From Dama dama (taxonomy: Eukaryota > Chordata > Mammalia > Artiodactyla > Cervidae): a DNA stretch of 64,000 nucleotides. A model generated the notes under the pieces. That model was given only the letters and a program-made list of their open reading frames with translations, was not told the DNA's origin and did not search any database. Of the stretch, positions 44,560 through 54,551 are shown piece by piece. Within the stretch, counting starts at the first letter, position 1; the number at the start of each line of letters is the position of its first letter. Where the stretch lies: assembly GCF_033118175.1 (NCBI RefSeq), contig NC_083685.1:129886501-129950500 (forward strand), in the 5' to 3' direction. A program made the position numbers and the translations under genes.

Positions 44560-45060
44560 TTGGAGAAAAAAAAATGGAAATGCTATTTAAAATATTCTTA
44601 ACCTTTAACATAGAAATCCTACTTCTGGGAATTTATCCTAAGTAATCATTTGTCATGTCACAAAGATGTGGCTACAAGAACCTTTTGTAAAATAATTACT
44701 AAGAAGGAAGAACTGAAAAACACCTTATGGACCCAATAATAATGGCCAGTTAGAAGAGTATATTTATACAATCATGTGCTTTGCAGTTATTGAAGGATGA
44801 TTATGCTTAGTAAGAGGAAGAAAAGCAAAAATGTTTCCATTTTATAAGCTTGCATATTTGGTGAAGCTGATATATTATGTAAATTTGTGTGTTGTGTGTA
44901 TTAGATGTATAAAGGAAAGACAGACAGACACAAACACATTAAAATGTAAACAGCATATGCTTTTCTGAACACTAGAATCAGAGATGATTCTCATTTTCTT
45001 CTTGCTTATCTACATTTCCCTCATGAAAACCTCTTATTTTTTATAATAATGCTTAATGAT
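44560..45060 (+). mobile_element. old L1 (L1M-type) ORF2 3' end and 3' UTR
   Basis: ATCCTACTTCTGGGAATTTA, TATGGACCCAATAATAATGG, TGTTTCCATTTTATAAGC and a T-rich 3' end follow the order of an old L1 on the plus strand. The frame is fully degraded. Confidence 0.55.
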
Positions 45061-45546
45061 GCTAAAAAACTAGCAACCCAGAGAAGCAGAGGACAGTTTT
45101 TGGTTTGTTTGGGTTATTAATATCTTTTAATTTTTTCTCTGTTTCTGATTCTTATTGGTTTTTTTTGTTTGTTTGCTTGTTGTTTTATAGGTCAGGCTAT
45201 TCAAGATACCTGTAACCTCACAGACAAGGGGGATTTCTCCCAAACAGAATTCCAGATTATACTATTTTGTTCATGTTTTCCTGCTGACCTGATGAAGCTA
45301 TCCTCACCTGCCTCTAGGGGAGAAAACCCACCTCAGACTGGAGAGTGAAAACAACGTATGCAGTCTGCCACCTGGGCAAGGACTAGGGTACCAGATGGAT
45401 TGCTGTGAACACAACCGAGGCTCTAGGCTGGCTAGCGGTCACCGCACATCCCTCTGGGTCTGTAACTGCATATCCTGAGGGCATCATCGGTAAAAGAGCC
45501 TCACTCTGCCGCTCCCATGGGATGACAGGGGTAATTCTGCTAAAAC
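45061..45546. other. single-copy DNA, no recognised feature
   Basis: A run of TGTTTGTTTGCTTGTTGTTT near 45160 ends in ATAG, acceptor-like, but no protein-like frame follows. Confidence 0.35.
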
Positions 45547-45597
45547 ACACTCATGCACACACACAGACACACATTCACACTCACACATGCACACAAT
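45547..45597. repeat. degenerate (CA)n repeat
   Basis: CACACTCATGCACACACAC-type units with T and G interruptions. Confidence 0.85.
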
Positions 45598-45859
45598 TAA
45601 ATCACCTGTTCACTTTCTAAACAAGCACCAAACATCACCCAGACAGTGAACAGAGAGTCTCCAGGATCCCGTTACATACTGGAGACCATTCTTACTTCTC
45701 AAAAAAGATTTTCATTCTCACCAAGAGAAGGTGAACTATTCTAATCTGTCGTTTTCTCCCTTTCCATCACTTTTTCCTTTTAGGTCATTTCCAAAATAGG
45801 AAGGTAAGTACATGTCTTAAATCATCCGTGGAAGTGCCTTAAATTATGTCATTTCTTAA

Positions 45860-46000
45860 AGAAGAAGGAGGAGGGAGAGAGGAGGGAGGAGGGGAGGACG
45901 CAGAGAGAAGGGAGGAGGGGGAGGGAGGAGGAGGGAGAAAGGAAGAGGAAAGGAGAGAAAATGGGAGAGAAGGGAACAGTAGGAAAAGAAAAGAAAGATC
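45860..46000 (+). repeat. homopurine GGA/GAA tract
   Basis: About 140 bases of G and A with only a few pyrimidine interruptions (CGC near 45900; single T near 45962 and 45980). Many GGAGG/GGGGAGGG words occur. Such tracts can form triplex or G-quadruplex structures in vitro. Confidence 0.95.
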
Positions 46001-46328
46001 ACCAGTGATCATCTCGCTGGCTCCTTTTCTATGGATGTTCACCTGTAAAGGCAACGTTTCAGGGTGAGTCATGCCAATGAGCCATCCAGGCAGCTTCAGG
46101 GGAGAGTTGTACAGACACATTTCTGATTAAATAAACAAATGTCCCTTTTGATTTGTTCATTGGGCAAGAACATGTTCCTCCATCAAAGGCTGACCCAAAA
46201 ATCTTCTTTATAAAAATTTAAAAATGTATCATTGCATGTTTGAAATTGAAGCCCAGTGTGAGAAAGGAAGCAGGATTCTACAGTTTATCAAGAATTTAGC
46301 AGCAAAGCTCCCTGGGCTTGGAATTATG
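46001..46328. other. no recognised feature
   Basis: Single-copy AT-rich DNA. Confidence 0.35.
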
Positions 46329-46535
46329 GACTTCCCTGATGGCTCGGATGGTAAAGAATCTGCCTGCAATGTGGGAGACCCAGGTTTGGCCCCTGGGTCA
46401 GGAAGATCCCCTGGAGAAGGAAATGGCAACCCACTTCAGTATTCTTGCCTGGAGAGTCCCATGGACAGAGGAGCCTGGCGGGCTACAGTCCATGGGATCA
46501 CAAAGAGTTGGACACAACTGAGTAACTAACACACA
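46329..46535 (+). mobile_element. Bov-tA-type SINE
   Basis: It has a GACTTCCCTGATGGCTCGG head, GGCAACCCACTTCAGTATTC and an AGAGTTGGACACAACTGAGT tail with CACACAC. Confidence 0.9.
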
Positions 46536-46669
46536 CTTTGTGAGAAGGATTTAAAGTAAAATTTAGTAATAAATAAAAGGTTATTCTGGTTATGTTTCTG
46601 TTTGTTATGTTTGGGAGTTTGCTTTAAGGAGTTTGGCTATTTCTTGTAAGTAGCTTAATTTATAATAAC

Positions 46670-46925
46670 ATTCTGAAGCTCCAATACTTTGGCCACCTGA
46701 TGCAAAGAACCAACTCATTACAAAAGACCCTAATGCTGGGAAAGATTGAGGGCAGGAGGAGAAGGGGGCGACAGAGGATGAGATGGTTGGATGGCATCAC
46801 AAACACGATGGACATGAGTTTGAGTAAGCTCTGGGAGCTGGTGATGGACAGGGAGGCCTGGCGTGCTGCGATTCACGGGGTTGCAAAGAGTCGGACACGA
46901 CTGAGCGACTGAACAACAACAAAGT
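46670..46925 (+). mobile_element. BovB 3' end
   Basis: It has CTGAAGCTCCAATACTTTGG, GGTTGGATGGCATCACAAAC and GAGTCGGACACGACTGAGCG with an AACAACAACAA tail. A 70-codon remnant of ORF2 is still open. Confidence 0.9.
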
Positions 46926-47304
46926 TATTAATGTTATTTATTATTCTTTTACTATATTAGAACCTGTAGTGATTTTTGTTTCCATTTCTATAAAGGTGTT
47001 TGTGCCTTTTCTCTCTTTTATTTTGGGTAAGTCCATATATAAATTTACCAATTTAGAAAAAAAGAAATGAGTAGCAGACCCTTTATACAAAGTACAGTTT
47101 ATATATTTTCCCATATCTGCCTGTCATTTACATATTTTGTAGACTTCTTTCCCACTACTTAAATGATCACAAGTGATATAAAATGTACCAAAGGTAAGAT
47201 GATGATGTTTCATGGTAGCTTCATTGGCAAACATCTGATAACAACAACAAAAAAAACCATTATGGAACCATTCTTCACAGTACAGAAATGGTACTCTTTA
47301 CAGT
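46926..47304. other. AT-rich DNA, no recognised feature
   Basis: No gene or transposon recognised. Confidence 0.35.
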
Positions 47305-47320
47305 ATATGTCTGGCTCTGG

Positions 47321-47518
47321 TGGTGGTGGTTTAGTCGCTAAGTCGTGTCTGACTTTTTGCAACCCCATGAGATTGCATCTGTTGATGGGATTCTCCAGGC
47401 AAGAATACTGGAGTGGGTTGCCTTTCCCTTCTCCAGGAATCTTCCCAACCCAGGAATTGAACCTGCATCTCCTGCATTGCAGGCAGATTCTTTGCTGTCT
47501 GGGCCACCAGGGAAGCCC
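47321..47518 (-). mobile_element. Bov-tA-type SINE, antisense, with a long target-site duplication
   Basis: It begins with a (TGG)n-type start and TTTAGTCGCTAAGTCGTGTC, and ends with GGCCACCAGGGAAGCCC. ATATSTCTGGCTCTGG repeats at 47305-47320 and 47519-47534 with one mismatch, a 16-base target-site duplication. Confidence 0.95.
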
Positions 47519-47534
47519 ATATCTCTGGCTCTGG

Positions 47535-47949
47535 AATAAGCTAAAACGTGGAGGGAAACTAGAGGCTTTTAACAGCCTTTCTGCCTCCCTAACCCACCCA
47601 GCACCAACTTCTGACCTGATTGCCGAGACCCCCTCTACTGCAGAAAGACAAAGGTGCAGAGCGCTGTTTGCTTCTTAAGGTTCATCCTCAAGAAAAGCAG
47701 AATCCACTCAGAATTTTCCCCAGACCAGGGCACCTCAGTGTCAAAGGCACAGACGAGTCAGATAAGATCATTTACGTTCAGAATATAAATGACTGCTTCT
47801 TGCAAACACACTTTCTGAAGTCCACAGATAAAAATTCAGAAGACGCTGTAAGGGCCTTCTCCATGCAGCCCTCCCCGGTGATGACTGCCCCGGGGCACGT
47901 GCGCGGGAAGGGGAGTACCAGGTTCACCAGTTCGCACGTGTGACGCTGT
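47535..47949. other. single-copy DNA leading into a CpG-rich block
   Basis: No exon or transposon recognised. Confidence 0.35.
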
Positions 47950-48535
47950 TGCTTCGAAACCTCGGGAGCATCCGGGGGTGGGGTGCGGGGATCTGGACTG
48001 GGCCCGGGACCCGGAGGGCGAGGAGAGACACAGGACAGACGCGGCCCCTCCGGACCGGGAGGGGCAGGTGATAGAAGCAGGGGCCTTACCTCCCAGGCTT
48101 GTCACGGATGCAGAGGGGAGAGTAGATCTTCCCCTTCGCGGCCAGAAACCTGACAAGTGCGTACAGAGGCCTTGACGAGGTTCAGCCCCATTTTCAGTCC
48201 AGACGACGTCATCACACTGCTCGTCTCCCGGCTGTGTCCTTAGAAGTGGCTCCCAGGGCGGGGCCGGGGTGAGACGTGTGTTTCCGAGGACGGGGAGGGC
48301 GGGGAGCCTCTGCTTGCCCAGATCCAGCTCCAGGTCAACGGGGGTCACGTCTCCACGACCCTCCAGGCGCTGCCCCCGCCCCAGGCTCTTAAGTCTCCCA
48401 CCCTCCCTTCCTGCTGGCGGAGCCACTGCCCCCGGTCTCCTTAGGGGAGGCGGCCTGTTGGCAGCCCTGCGGCTACACTGGGGGCAGACGCCACGAGGAC
48501 AGTGCAGCCCAGGCAAGAGAAGACAGAGGAGGCAA
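47950..48535. promoter_or_regulatory. CpG-island-like block with Sp1-type GC boxes
   Basis: By eye about 37 CpG dinucleotides lie in roughly 540 bases, far above the surrounding DNA. A GGGCGGGGCC box lies at 48256-48265, GGGCGGGG words recur, and an ACGACGTCA half-CRE-like site lies near 48202. No transposon is recognised. The minus strand is open for 226 codons (47836-48516), but its Pro/Arg/Ser-rich product is typical of GC-rich noncoding DNA. It may be an orphan CpG island or a promoter of an unknown transcript; no initiator or first exon is visible. Confidence 0.4.
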
Positions 48536-48536
48536 T

Positions 48537-49130
48537 CAGTTCAGTCTAGTCACTCAGTCGTGTCCACTCTCTGTGACCCCATGGACCGCAGCACGCCAGG
48601 CCTCCCTGTCCATCACCAACTCCCGGAGCTTACTCAAACTCATGCCCATCGAGTCGGTGATGCCATCCAGCCTTCTCATCCTCTGTCGTCCCCTTCTCCT
48701 CCTGCCCCCAATCCCTCCCAGCATCAGGGTCTTTTCCAATGAGTCAGCTCTTGGCATGAAGTGGCCAAAGTATTGGAGTTTCAGCTTCAGCATCAGTCCT
48801 TCCAATGAACACCCGGGACTGATCTCCTTTAGGATGGACTGGTTGGATCTCTTTGCAGTCCAAGGGACTCTCAAGAGTCGTCTCCAACACTGCAGTTCAA
48901 AAGCATCAATTCTTTGGTGCTCAGCTTTCTTCACAGTCCAACTCTCATATCCATACATGACCACTGGAAAAACCATAGCCTTGACCAGACGGACCTTTGT
49001 TGGCAAAGTAATGTCTCTGCTTTTTAATAGGCTGTCAATGTTGGTCAAAGCTTTCCTTCCAAGGAACAAGTGTCTTTTAATTTCATGGGTGCAGTCACCA
49101 TCTGCAGTGATTTTGGAGCCCCAAAAAGGT
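48537..49130 (-). mobile_element. BovB 3' region, antisense
   Basis: It runs from the complement of the LINE tail (CACTCAGTCGTGTCCACTC) through CAGCATCAGGGTCTTTTCC to CATCTGCAGTGATTTTGGAG. The first bases directly abut the CpG-rich block. This is among the best-preserved BovB copies here. Confidence 0.95.
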
Positions 49131-49147
49131 GAGTCCCAAAATAAGTT
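48554..49147 (-). pseudogene. BovB ORF2 C-terminal part, frame still open
   Basis: The minus strand encodes the last part of the BovB polyprotein, downstream of the reverse-transcriptase core, without an internal stop for nearly 200 codons. Visible pieces include SKITADGDCTHEIKR, DITLPTKVRLVKAM and RRRRGRQRMRRLDGITDS. The endonuclease and reverse-transcriptase domains are absent because the copy is 5'-truncated, so it cannot transpose. The intact frame suggests a fairly recent insertion. The open frame runs a further 57 bases upstream into non-BovB DNA. Confidence 0.8.
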
Positions 49148-49199
49148 ACAGTTTTTCCTACCAAAAGTCTCATGTTGGGAACAATTGATATTCTTAAGT

Positions 49200-49412
49200 C
49201 CCATAGGCCAGCTGTTTCTGACCTTTTGGCATCAGGGATGGATATCATGGAAGGCAGTTTTTTCCAGGGACCAGGGGTGGGGTGGGGGGTGGTTTGAGGA
49301 TGATTCAAGCACATTACATTTATTGTCCACTTTATTTCTAACCTAATGCTGCTGAGGATCAGACAGCAACTGCCAATTCTTGGAGTCGGAGGTTGGGGAC
49401 CCCTGTGCTAGA
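49200..49412. mobile_element. DNA-transposon-like (probably hAT) nonautonomous fragment
   Basis: GCTGTTTCTGACCTTTTGGC, a GGTTTGAGGATGATTCAAGC block, CATTTATTGTCCACTTTATT and the end GGTTGGGGACCCCTG match the outer parts of a widespread mammalian element whose terminal repeat is CAGGGGTCCCCAACC. The middle is deleted. The family name is not certain. Confidence 0.6.
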
Positions 49413-49647
49413 CTGGGGGTCCCATCACGCAGGGCGCTGGCTTCTGTCCACTTGTGGCTGAATGAAGATGGTCCATTAGCAGACTCATTGGGGGTTGTCA
49501 GCGACCCTCTCAAGTCAGGGCTGGCCAGGGTCCTCCTGCCCCCGCGCCGCTGGAGCCAATAGAAGAACGAGTTGGGTTCACAGCGAGGGAGAGAATTTTT
49601 CTTTCTTTTTAGGATTGTGCTGACTCACTGTTTTCTGGATTTTTTAA

Positions 49648-49890
49648 AATCAATTTTTTACTGGATTGTAGTTGCTTTATTTAGGGCTTCCCTGGTGGCT
49701 CAGATGGTAAAAGAACCTGTCTGCAATGCAGGAAACCTGAGTTCAATCCCTGGGTCAGGAAGGTCCCCTGGGGAAGGGAATGGCCACCCACTCCAGGATT
49801 CCTGCCTGGAGAATCCCATGGACAGAGGAGTCTGGCGGGCTGCAGTCCCTGCGGTTGCACGTCAGACACGACTGAGTGATGGAGCACACA
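49648..49890 (+). mobile_element. Bov-tA-type SINE beside an L1 3' UTR stub
   Basis: Bases before 49683 (ACTGGATTGTAGTTGCTTTA) look like the start of an antisense L1 3' UTR. The SINE then has a GGGCTTCCCTGGTGGCTCAG head, GTTCAATCCCTGGGTCAGG and a CACGTCAGACACGACTGAGT tail. Confidence 0.85.
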
Positions 49891-50124
49891 GCGGCCTCCT
49901 AGCCAGGCAGTGGTCACACCCAAGGCCATCGTGTTCCGGAGGACCACCTCTCTCACTAGAGATGCAGTCGGCAGGCCTGTCTTCCCTAAAGACAGGCATG
50001 GTGAGCTATCACGGTCGCCTGGGCAGCGGGATTTAGAAACCGCGGCGAGTGCGGTAACATCATCGTCCAGGCCCTGGGAAGAACCCAGAAGGCAGCCAGT
50101 GGCCATCTACATGGCAACAGATGC

Positions 50125-51405
50125 TCAGCCGCCCTTGAGGCAGGGAGGGGCAGCTTTAGGTGGAGCCTGGCGGTGCAGACCATCCCGTCGGCTGGCCGGG
50201 GGAGGCAGAACTGCCAGCTGAGAGGAGGCGGGCGAGGGGTGGGACCTGCCCGACCAGGACTCCCAGCTTCTCCCCTCTTCCTTCGTGCCTATCCCCTGCC
50301 AGCCGCGATGTGTTTCCACCAGCCCAGCTGGCAGCAGGGCACTGGGGTCCCAGGGGAGATTGATGGGGTCCCCCTCACTCACCCATCCCCGTGGGACACC
50401 CCGTTGCAGATCCCAGGAGGTCATGTCTTTCCCCGGCAAGGGCCCGCGGTCTGGCACACAGGGAAGACTCCCTAGTGGCTGATCCTTCAAATGTATCCAC
50501 ACCTGGGAAAGTACTTAAGTCCACGCAGCCAAGGGGCTCGCGCCTGTCGGATGCTTAGTCTGCCCCTTTTGTACCCCATTCTCCCTCGTTCTCTGTGTCG
50601 TTGCTTGTGGGTGATGGGGCAGATGGACCTCCAATGTCACATCCTTTTGCCCTGCCTGGCATAGCATGACCTTTGCAATGTGAGCCCTGACCACTGTCTA
50701 ATGGATGAAAGTTTCTGTACATGGTAGCAATGTTAGTCACTCAGTCGTGTCCGATTCTTGGCAACCCCATGGACTGTAGCCTGCCAGGCTCCTCCATCCA
50801 TGGGGATTCTCCAGCCAAGAATACTGGAGTGGGTTGCCATTCCCTTCTCCAGGGGATCTTCCTGACCCAGGGATCCAACCCGGGTCTCCTGCATCGCAGG
50901 CAGATTCTTTATCATCGGAGCCACGAGGAAAGCCCATCTGTACATGGTACTCAGCTTCCCTAATTTCCTTGGTGGGAGAGCCTGGTTTGCACAATTTCAG
51001 GGGACAGCTTGGATGAGGCGAGATGCAGTGTCCACATAAACCAAGACATGTTTAGAAGGAGGGGGTCCATGTCATCAATTTGTTGATCCCTCATGGGCTG
51101 CAAATCCCCGGTGGATGGCCCCACACTCTTGGCAATTGCCTTGGGCACTTTTTGAGAACATTAGGACATGCTGTCACCGTATTAACCAAGTCACTGTACT
51201 TCAAAGGCATCAACCGAAATTTCTTGCGTTCCTTCTCTGCAGCCACAAGAACCATCGCAGGAATGGGGCATTTGGAGGAGGACCTACAGGGCGTCACAGC
51301 ACCTGCATTTGTAGAGACAGTGGGCTGGCAGGCAGGGAGTGCCTCTGCTGGAAACAGGCCACTTAGAGTGGGAATTTGAGCCACGCCAGGGGAGGTGGGC
51401 ATCAC
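50125..51405 (-). pseudogene. ERV-L-like pol integrase relic, antisense
   Basis: The minus strand shows, in integrase order but in different frames: a CP...KCPRQLP stretch near 51140-51180 where the zinc-binding end of integrase would lie; a QQIDDMDP stretch near 51065-51100 matching the WQxDxxGP site with the first catalytic Asp; VDTAS near 51020-51045, the conserved strand that follows; and DSGQGSH near 50690, where the second catalytic Asp of an SDxG motif appears as Gly. At least two frameshifts separate these pieces. A Bov-tA SINE lies between the two halves. The stretch from 50125 to 50500 may be the integrase C-terminal end (PINLPW near 50360) and is less sure. Integrase inserts proviral DNA into the host genome; this copy is dead. 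No LTR was found beside it. Confidence 0.65.
50727..50936 (-). mobile_element. Bov-tA-type SINE, antisense, nested in the ERV-L relic
   Basis: It has GTCACTCAGTCGTGTCCGAT, AATACTGGAGTGGGTTGCC and GAGCCACGAGGAAAGCCC. The 13-base TCTGTACATGGTA repeats exactly at 50714-50726 and 50937-50949. Confidence 0.95.
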
Positions 51406-51522
51406 TGGAACCTATTTCCAACTCACCCCTAGATAGGAAGGAAAACGCTTCCTTTGTGAGAGGGTCTAGCGATTGTGTATGTTGCTGGGCGTTGTTCTAT
51501 GGGGGTGTATCAGGTGTTTGCC

Positions 51523-51726
51523 AGGCTTCCCTGGTGGCTCGGGGGTGAAGAATCTGCCTGCAGTGCAGGAGATGCAGAGACCCGGGTTTGACCCCTGGGT
51601 CAGGGAGATCCCATGGAGGAGGGTGTGGCAACCCACTCCAGTATTCTTGCCGGGAAAATGCCATGGGCAGGGGAGCCCAGCGGGTTACAGGCCTTGGAGT
51701 CACAAAGAGCCGGACATGAGTAAAGG
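51523..51726 (+). mobile_element. Bov-tA-type SINE
   Basis: It has a GGCTTCCCTGGTGGCTCGGG head, GGGTTTGACCCCTGGGTCAG, CAACCCACTCCAGTATTC and a CACAAAGAGCCGGACATGAG tail. Confidence 0.9.
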
Positions 51727-52011
51727 CGCCTTCTAAAGGCGACCCGGGCGCTTTCTCTGCTTCTGTTGTCTCTGCCTTCCTGCTCCCCTATGCTTTCCAA
51801 AGAAATTCTATGGAGGCTGCAGACTAAATTTTAGGCAAGGAAGCTTCTATGGCAATCTGTATTTTAAAAAGCCTTTTTTCTTCTTTTTTTTTCTTCTCTT
51901 TCTGTAGGCAGTGTTTTATTATCTCCTGAGGTGTTTTCATTTCAAGGACTTGATAAGATTTACATCTTTAAGAAATAAAGGAAGAATGCAAATTTTCTCT
52001 GACACCCCAGT

Positions 52012-52640
52012 GCAGTTCAATTCAGTTCAGTGGTTCAGTCGTGTCTGACTCTTTGCAACCCCTCGGGCGCCAGGCCTCCCTGTCCATCACCAGCTCCTGA
52101 AGTATACCCAAACTCATGTCCATCGAGTCGGTGATGCTATCCAACCGTCTCATCCTCTGTTGTCCCCATCTCCTCCTGCCTTCAATCTTTCCCAGCATCA
52201 GGGTCTTTTCAAATGAGTCAATTCTTTGCCTCAGGTAGCCAAAATATTGGAGTTTCAGCTTCAACATCAGTCCTTCCCATGAATATTCAGGACTGATTTC
52301 CTTTAGGATGGACTGGTTGGATCTCCTTGCAGTCCAAGCGACTCTCAAGACTCTTCTCCAACACCACAGTTCAAAAGCATCAACTCTTCAGCGCTCAGCT
52401 TTCTTTATAGTCCAACTGTCACATCCATACAAGACTATTGGAAAAACCATAGCTTTGACTAGAAGGACCTTTGTTGGCAAGGTAATGTCTGTGCTTTTTA
52501 ATATGCTGTCTAGGTTGGTCATAATTTTTTTTTCAAGGAGCGTCTTTTAACTTCATGTCTGCAGTCACCATCTGCAGTGAGTTTGGAGCCCAAGAAAATA
52601 AAGTCTCTCACTGTTTCCACTGTTTCCCCATCCACTTGCT
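52012..52640 (-). mobile_element. BovB 3' region, antisense
   Basis: It starts with TTCAATTCAGTTCAGTGGTT, the complement of the LINE tail, and runs through CAGCATCAGGGTCTTTTCA to GAGTTTGGAGCCCAAGAAAA and CACTTGCTATGAAGTGATGG. It reaches further 5' than the 48.5 kb copy. Several deletions break the frame. Confidence 0.9.
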
Positions 52641-53094
52641 ATGAAGTGATGGGACCAGAAGTTTAGGGTAATTACGATGTACACATTTCCTTTGTATTAG
52701 GGGGATGACAGCACGGGGTACTTCGTTTGTTTCAGGGCCAATGTCCGCAGCATCCCCCTCCTTCCTCTCCTCGCTTTTCTCAGGGGCTCAGCCCTTTAGC
52801 ATCTCACCAGAGGTCTGTCACAGTACTTGGGCCTCCACCTGTGGCAGCCTGTGTCCCCCTGGCTTTGCAGAAAGGTGCACCAAGCTCTCCAGCATGTTCC
52901 CCTCTCCCCCTCCCTGTCTGTCCGCCCCCGAAGCTGGCAGGTCGTGGACACCATGCCTTCTTTAAATTATTTCCTGCCCGCTTTCCAACACCAGCACTCA
53001 CTGGGCTTCAGCACCCACTCACACTGCCCGCAGCGGAGACCGGCGCGCGGCACATGAGGTCCTCTCCCGGCTCGGCCCTGTGAGGCGTACAGTT
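52641..53094. other. C-rich single-copy DNA
   Basis: Overlapping open frames of 65-118 codons on both strands reflect high C content. No gene is supported. Confidence 0.35.
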
Positions 53095-53170
53095 CCCCAA
53101 ACAAGCGCTTCGAGCCTGGGTCGCCCGCATTGCAGGCAGATTCTGTACCGTCTGAGCCCCTAGGGAAGCC
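53095..53170 (-). mobile_element. Bov-tA-type SINE fragment, antisense
   Basis: Only the tRNA-like part remains: GAGCCTGGGTCGCCCGCATT to GAGCCCCTAGGGAAGCCC. Confidence 0.75.
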
Positions 53171-53849
53171 CAACAAACAAGTGCAGGGGGCTTTGCAAGT
53201 AAGACCACCTAGACGGTTTTTCTAGATTCCACAAATAGGCGTTTACATATGATATTTGCATTTTTTGTTTAGACTGTACGTTCAGCGTGGTTCTCCAGGG
53301 CACATGGTGAGGAGGTGTTTCCATAAACCTGTAAGTCGGGGTGGCATCCTCCATGGTTAGAAATGAACGAGGGGTCTTACACCCATTCATGAAAAGAAAG
53401 GGGTTGTATACACTATCTTGAAAGAATGGCAGGGGCAGCAGATCCTATGAATTTCCTTTGCTCTTCTTATAAAGACCTCAAGACCGTATTCTGATCCCAG
53501 ACATCAGAGATCTATTTGTCATGGCTGAGTCAGCTCACTTCAGCAATCATTTGTTCCTACAGACAGGAATCGAACTGGATAATTGCACTCATGTGATCAG
53601 AGTTTAAGGTATGTTGTCTTAGACCGATTTCCTTGTTGAGGCTGGTTTGGGTTTGAGATGTTTGACTAACAATTTCTTTCTCCATGATTTCAAGAAATCC
53701 CCACAGACGGGTCTGATTAGCCCCTGGGAAAAGTCATACAACTCTGGGTCCTGTGCTGGCCAAACTACTGAGTCACTTCCAACAACTGTCAGGTGACCGC
53801 AGGACTTACCAAAAGCAGGGGGAAAAGTGATGCTCATCTGCTTAACCCA
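53171..53849. other. single-copy DNA, no recognised feature
   Basis: No transposon or exon recognised. Confidence 0.35.
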
Positions 53850-54060
53850 GTGTGGTAAAAGTGCATGGGCTTAGAATCAGAAAGTCGTAGGTTCAAATTT
53901 CATCTCTTCTATTTATGACACTAGCCAGATAATTAGTGTCTTTGAACCTCAATTTTCTCATCTATAAAAGTTAAAGAAAATAAAACTTAGCTCTTCCACT
54001 AATTGTGATAATTGAATGAGATAAGATAATGAGGAAGTCAAGACATAATTACCGAGAACT
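53850..54060 (+). mobile_element. MIR SINE, near full length
   Basis: GTGGTAAAAGTGCATGGGCT, GGTTCAAATTTCATCTCTTC, CCTCAATTTTCTCATCTATA and AATTGAATGAGATAAGATAA lie in MIR order over about 200 bases. Confidence 0.8.
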
Positions 54061-54109
54061 GCCACATACCAATCATTCAGTGTAATGATTTTATAGCTGC
54101 TAACTTAAC

Positions 54110-54520
54110 TGAATTCTTAACGTATGCCAGGCTTTGAGCTATGTGGGTGACATGCGTTCCTTTATTGCATCTTTGAAAAAACCACTTTCATTATCCTCAT
54201 GTTATGGGTGAAGGAGAGCGTCCCTGGTGGTTCAGGCAGTTAAGAATCTGCCTGCGAGGTGGGAGACCCAGATTCAATCCCTGGGTCAGGGAGATCCCCT
54301 GTAGAAGGGAACAGCAACCCACTCCAGTATTCTGGCCTGGAAGAATCCCATGTGCAGAGGAGTCTGGCGGGATACAGCCCGTGACTCAGGCATGATTGAG
54401 CGAGTAACACTGACCGATGGGTGAAGAAACTGACACAGCTAGAGGGTAAGAACTCTCCCCAAGGCTAACGATGCCGTGCCCAGGAATCCTGACAATAGAA
54501 TCCAGAGTTTTCCAGTACCT
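54110..54520 (-). mobile_element. MIR SINE, antisense, split by a SINE
   Basis: The left part has TATGCCAGGCTTTGAGCTAT and CATTATCCTCATGTTATGGG. The right part resumes with GAAGAAACTGACACAGCTAG and CCCAAGGCTAACGATGCC. Confidence 0.65.
54214..54416 (+). mobile_element. Bov-tA-type SINE nested in MIR, with target-site duplication
   Basis: It has a GAGCGTCCCTGGTGGTTCAG head, GATTCAATCCCTGGGTCAGG and a CAGGCATGATTGAGCGAGTA tail. The 10-base ATGGGTGAAG repeats at 54204-54213 and 54417-54426. Confidence 0.9.
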
Positions 54521-54534
54521 TGAACTCTACTGCA

Positions 54535-54551
54535 TTTTTTTTTTTTTTTTT
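54535..54551. repeat. poly-T tract
   Basis: A run of 17 T without a recognised retroposon body on its right side. Confidence 0.9.

Noticed and set aside
47163..47678. 171-codon open frame on the plus strand
   Set aside because: Its centre is an antisense Bov-tA SINE with a target-site duplication.
48573..49346. 257-codon open frame on the plus strand
   Set aside because: It is the antisense of the BovB ORF2 C-terminal region and then enters a DNA-transposon fragment.
49572..50036. 154-codon open frame on the plus strand
   Set aside because: It is mostly a Bov-tA SINE; the remainder has no domain.
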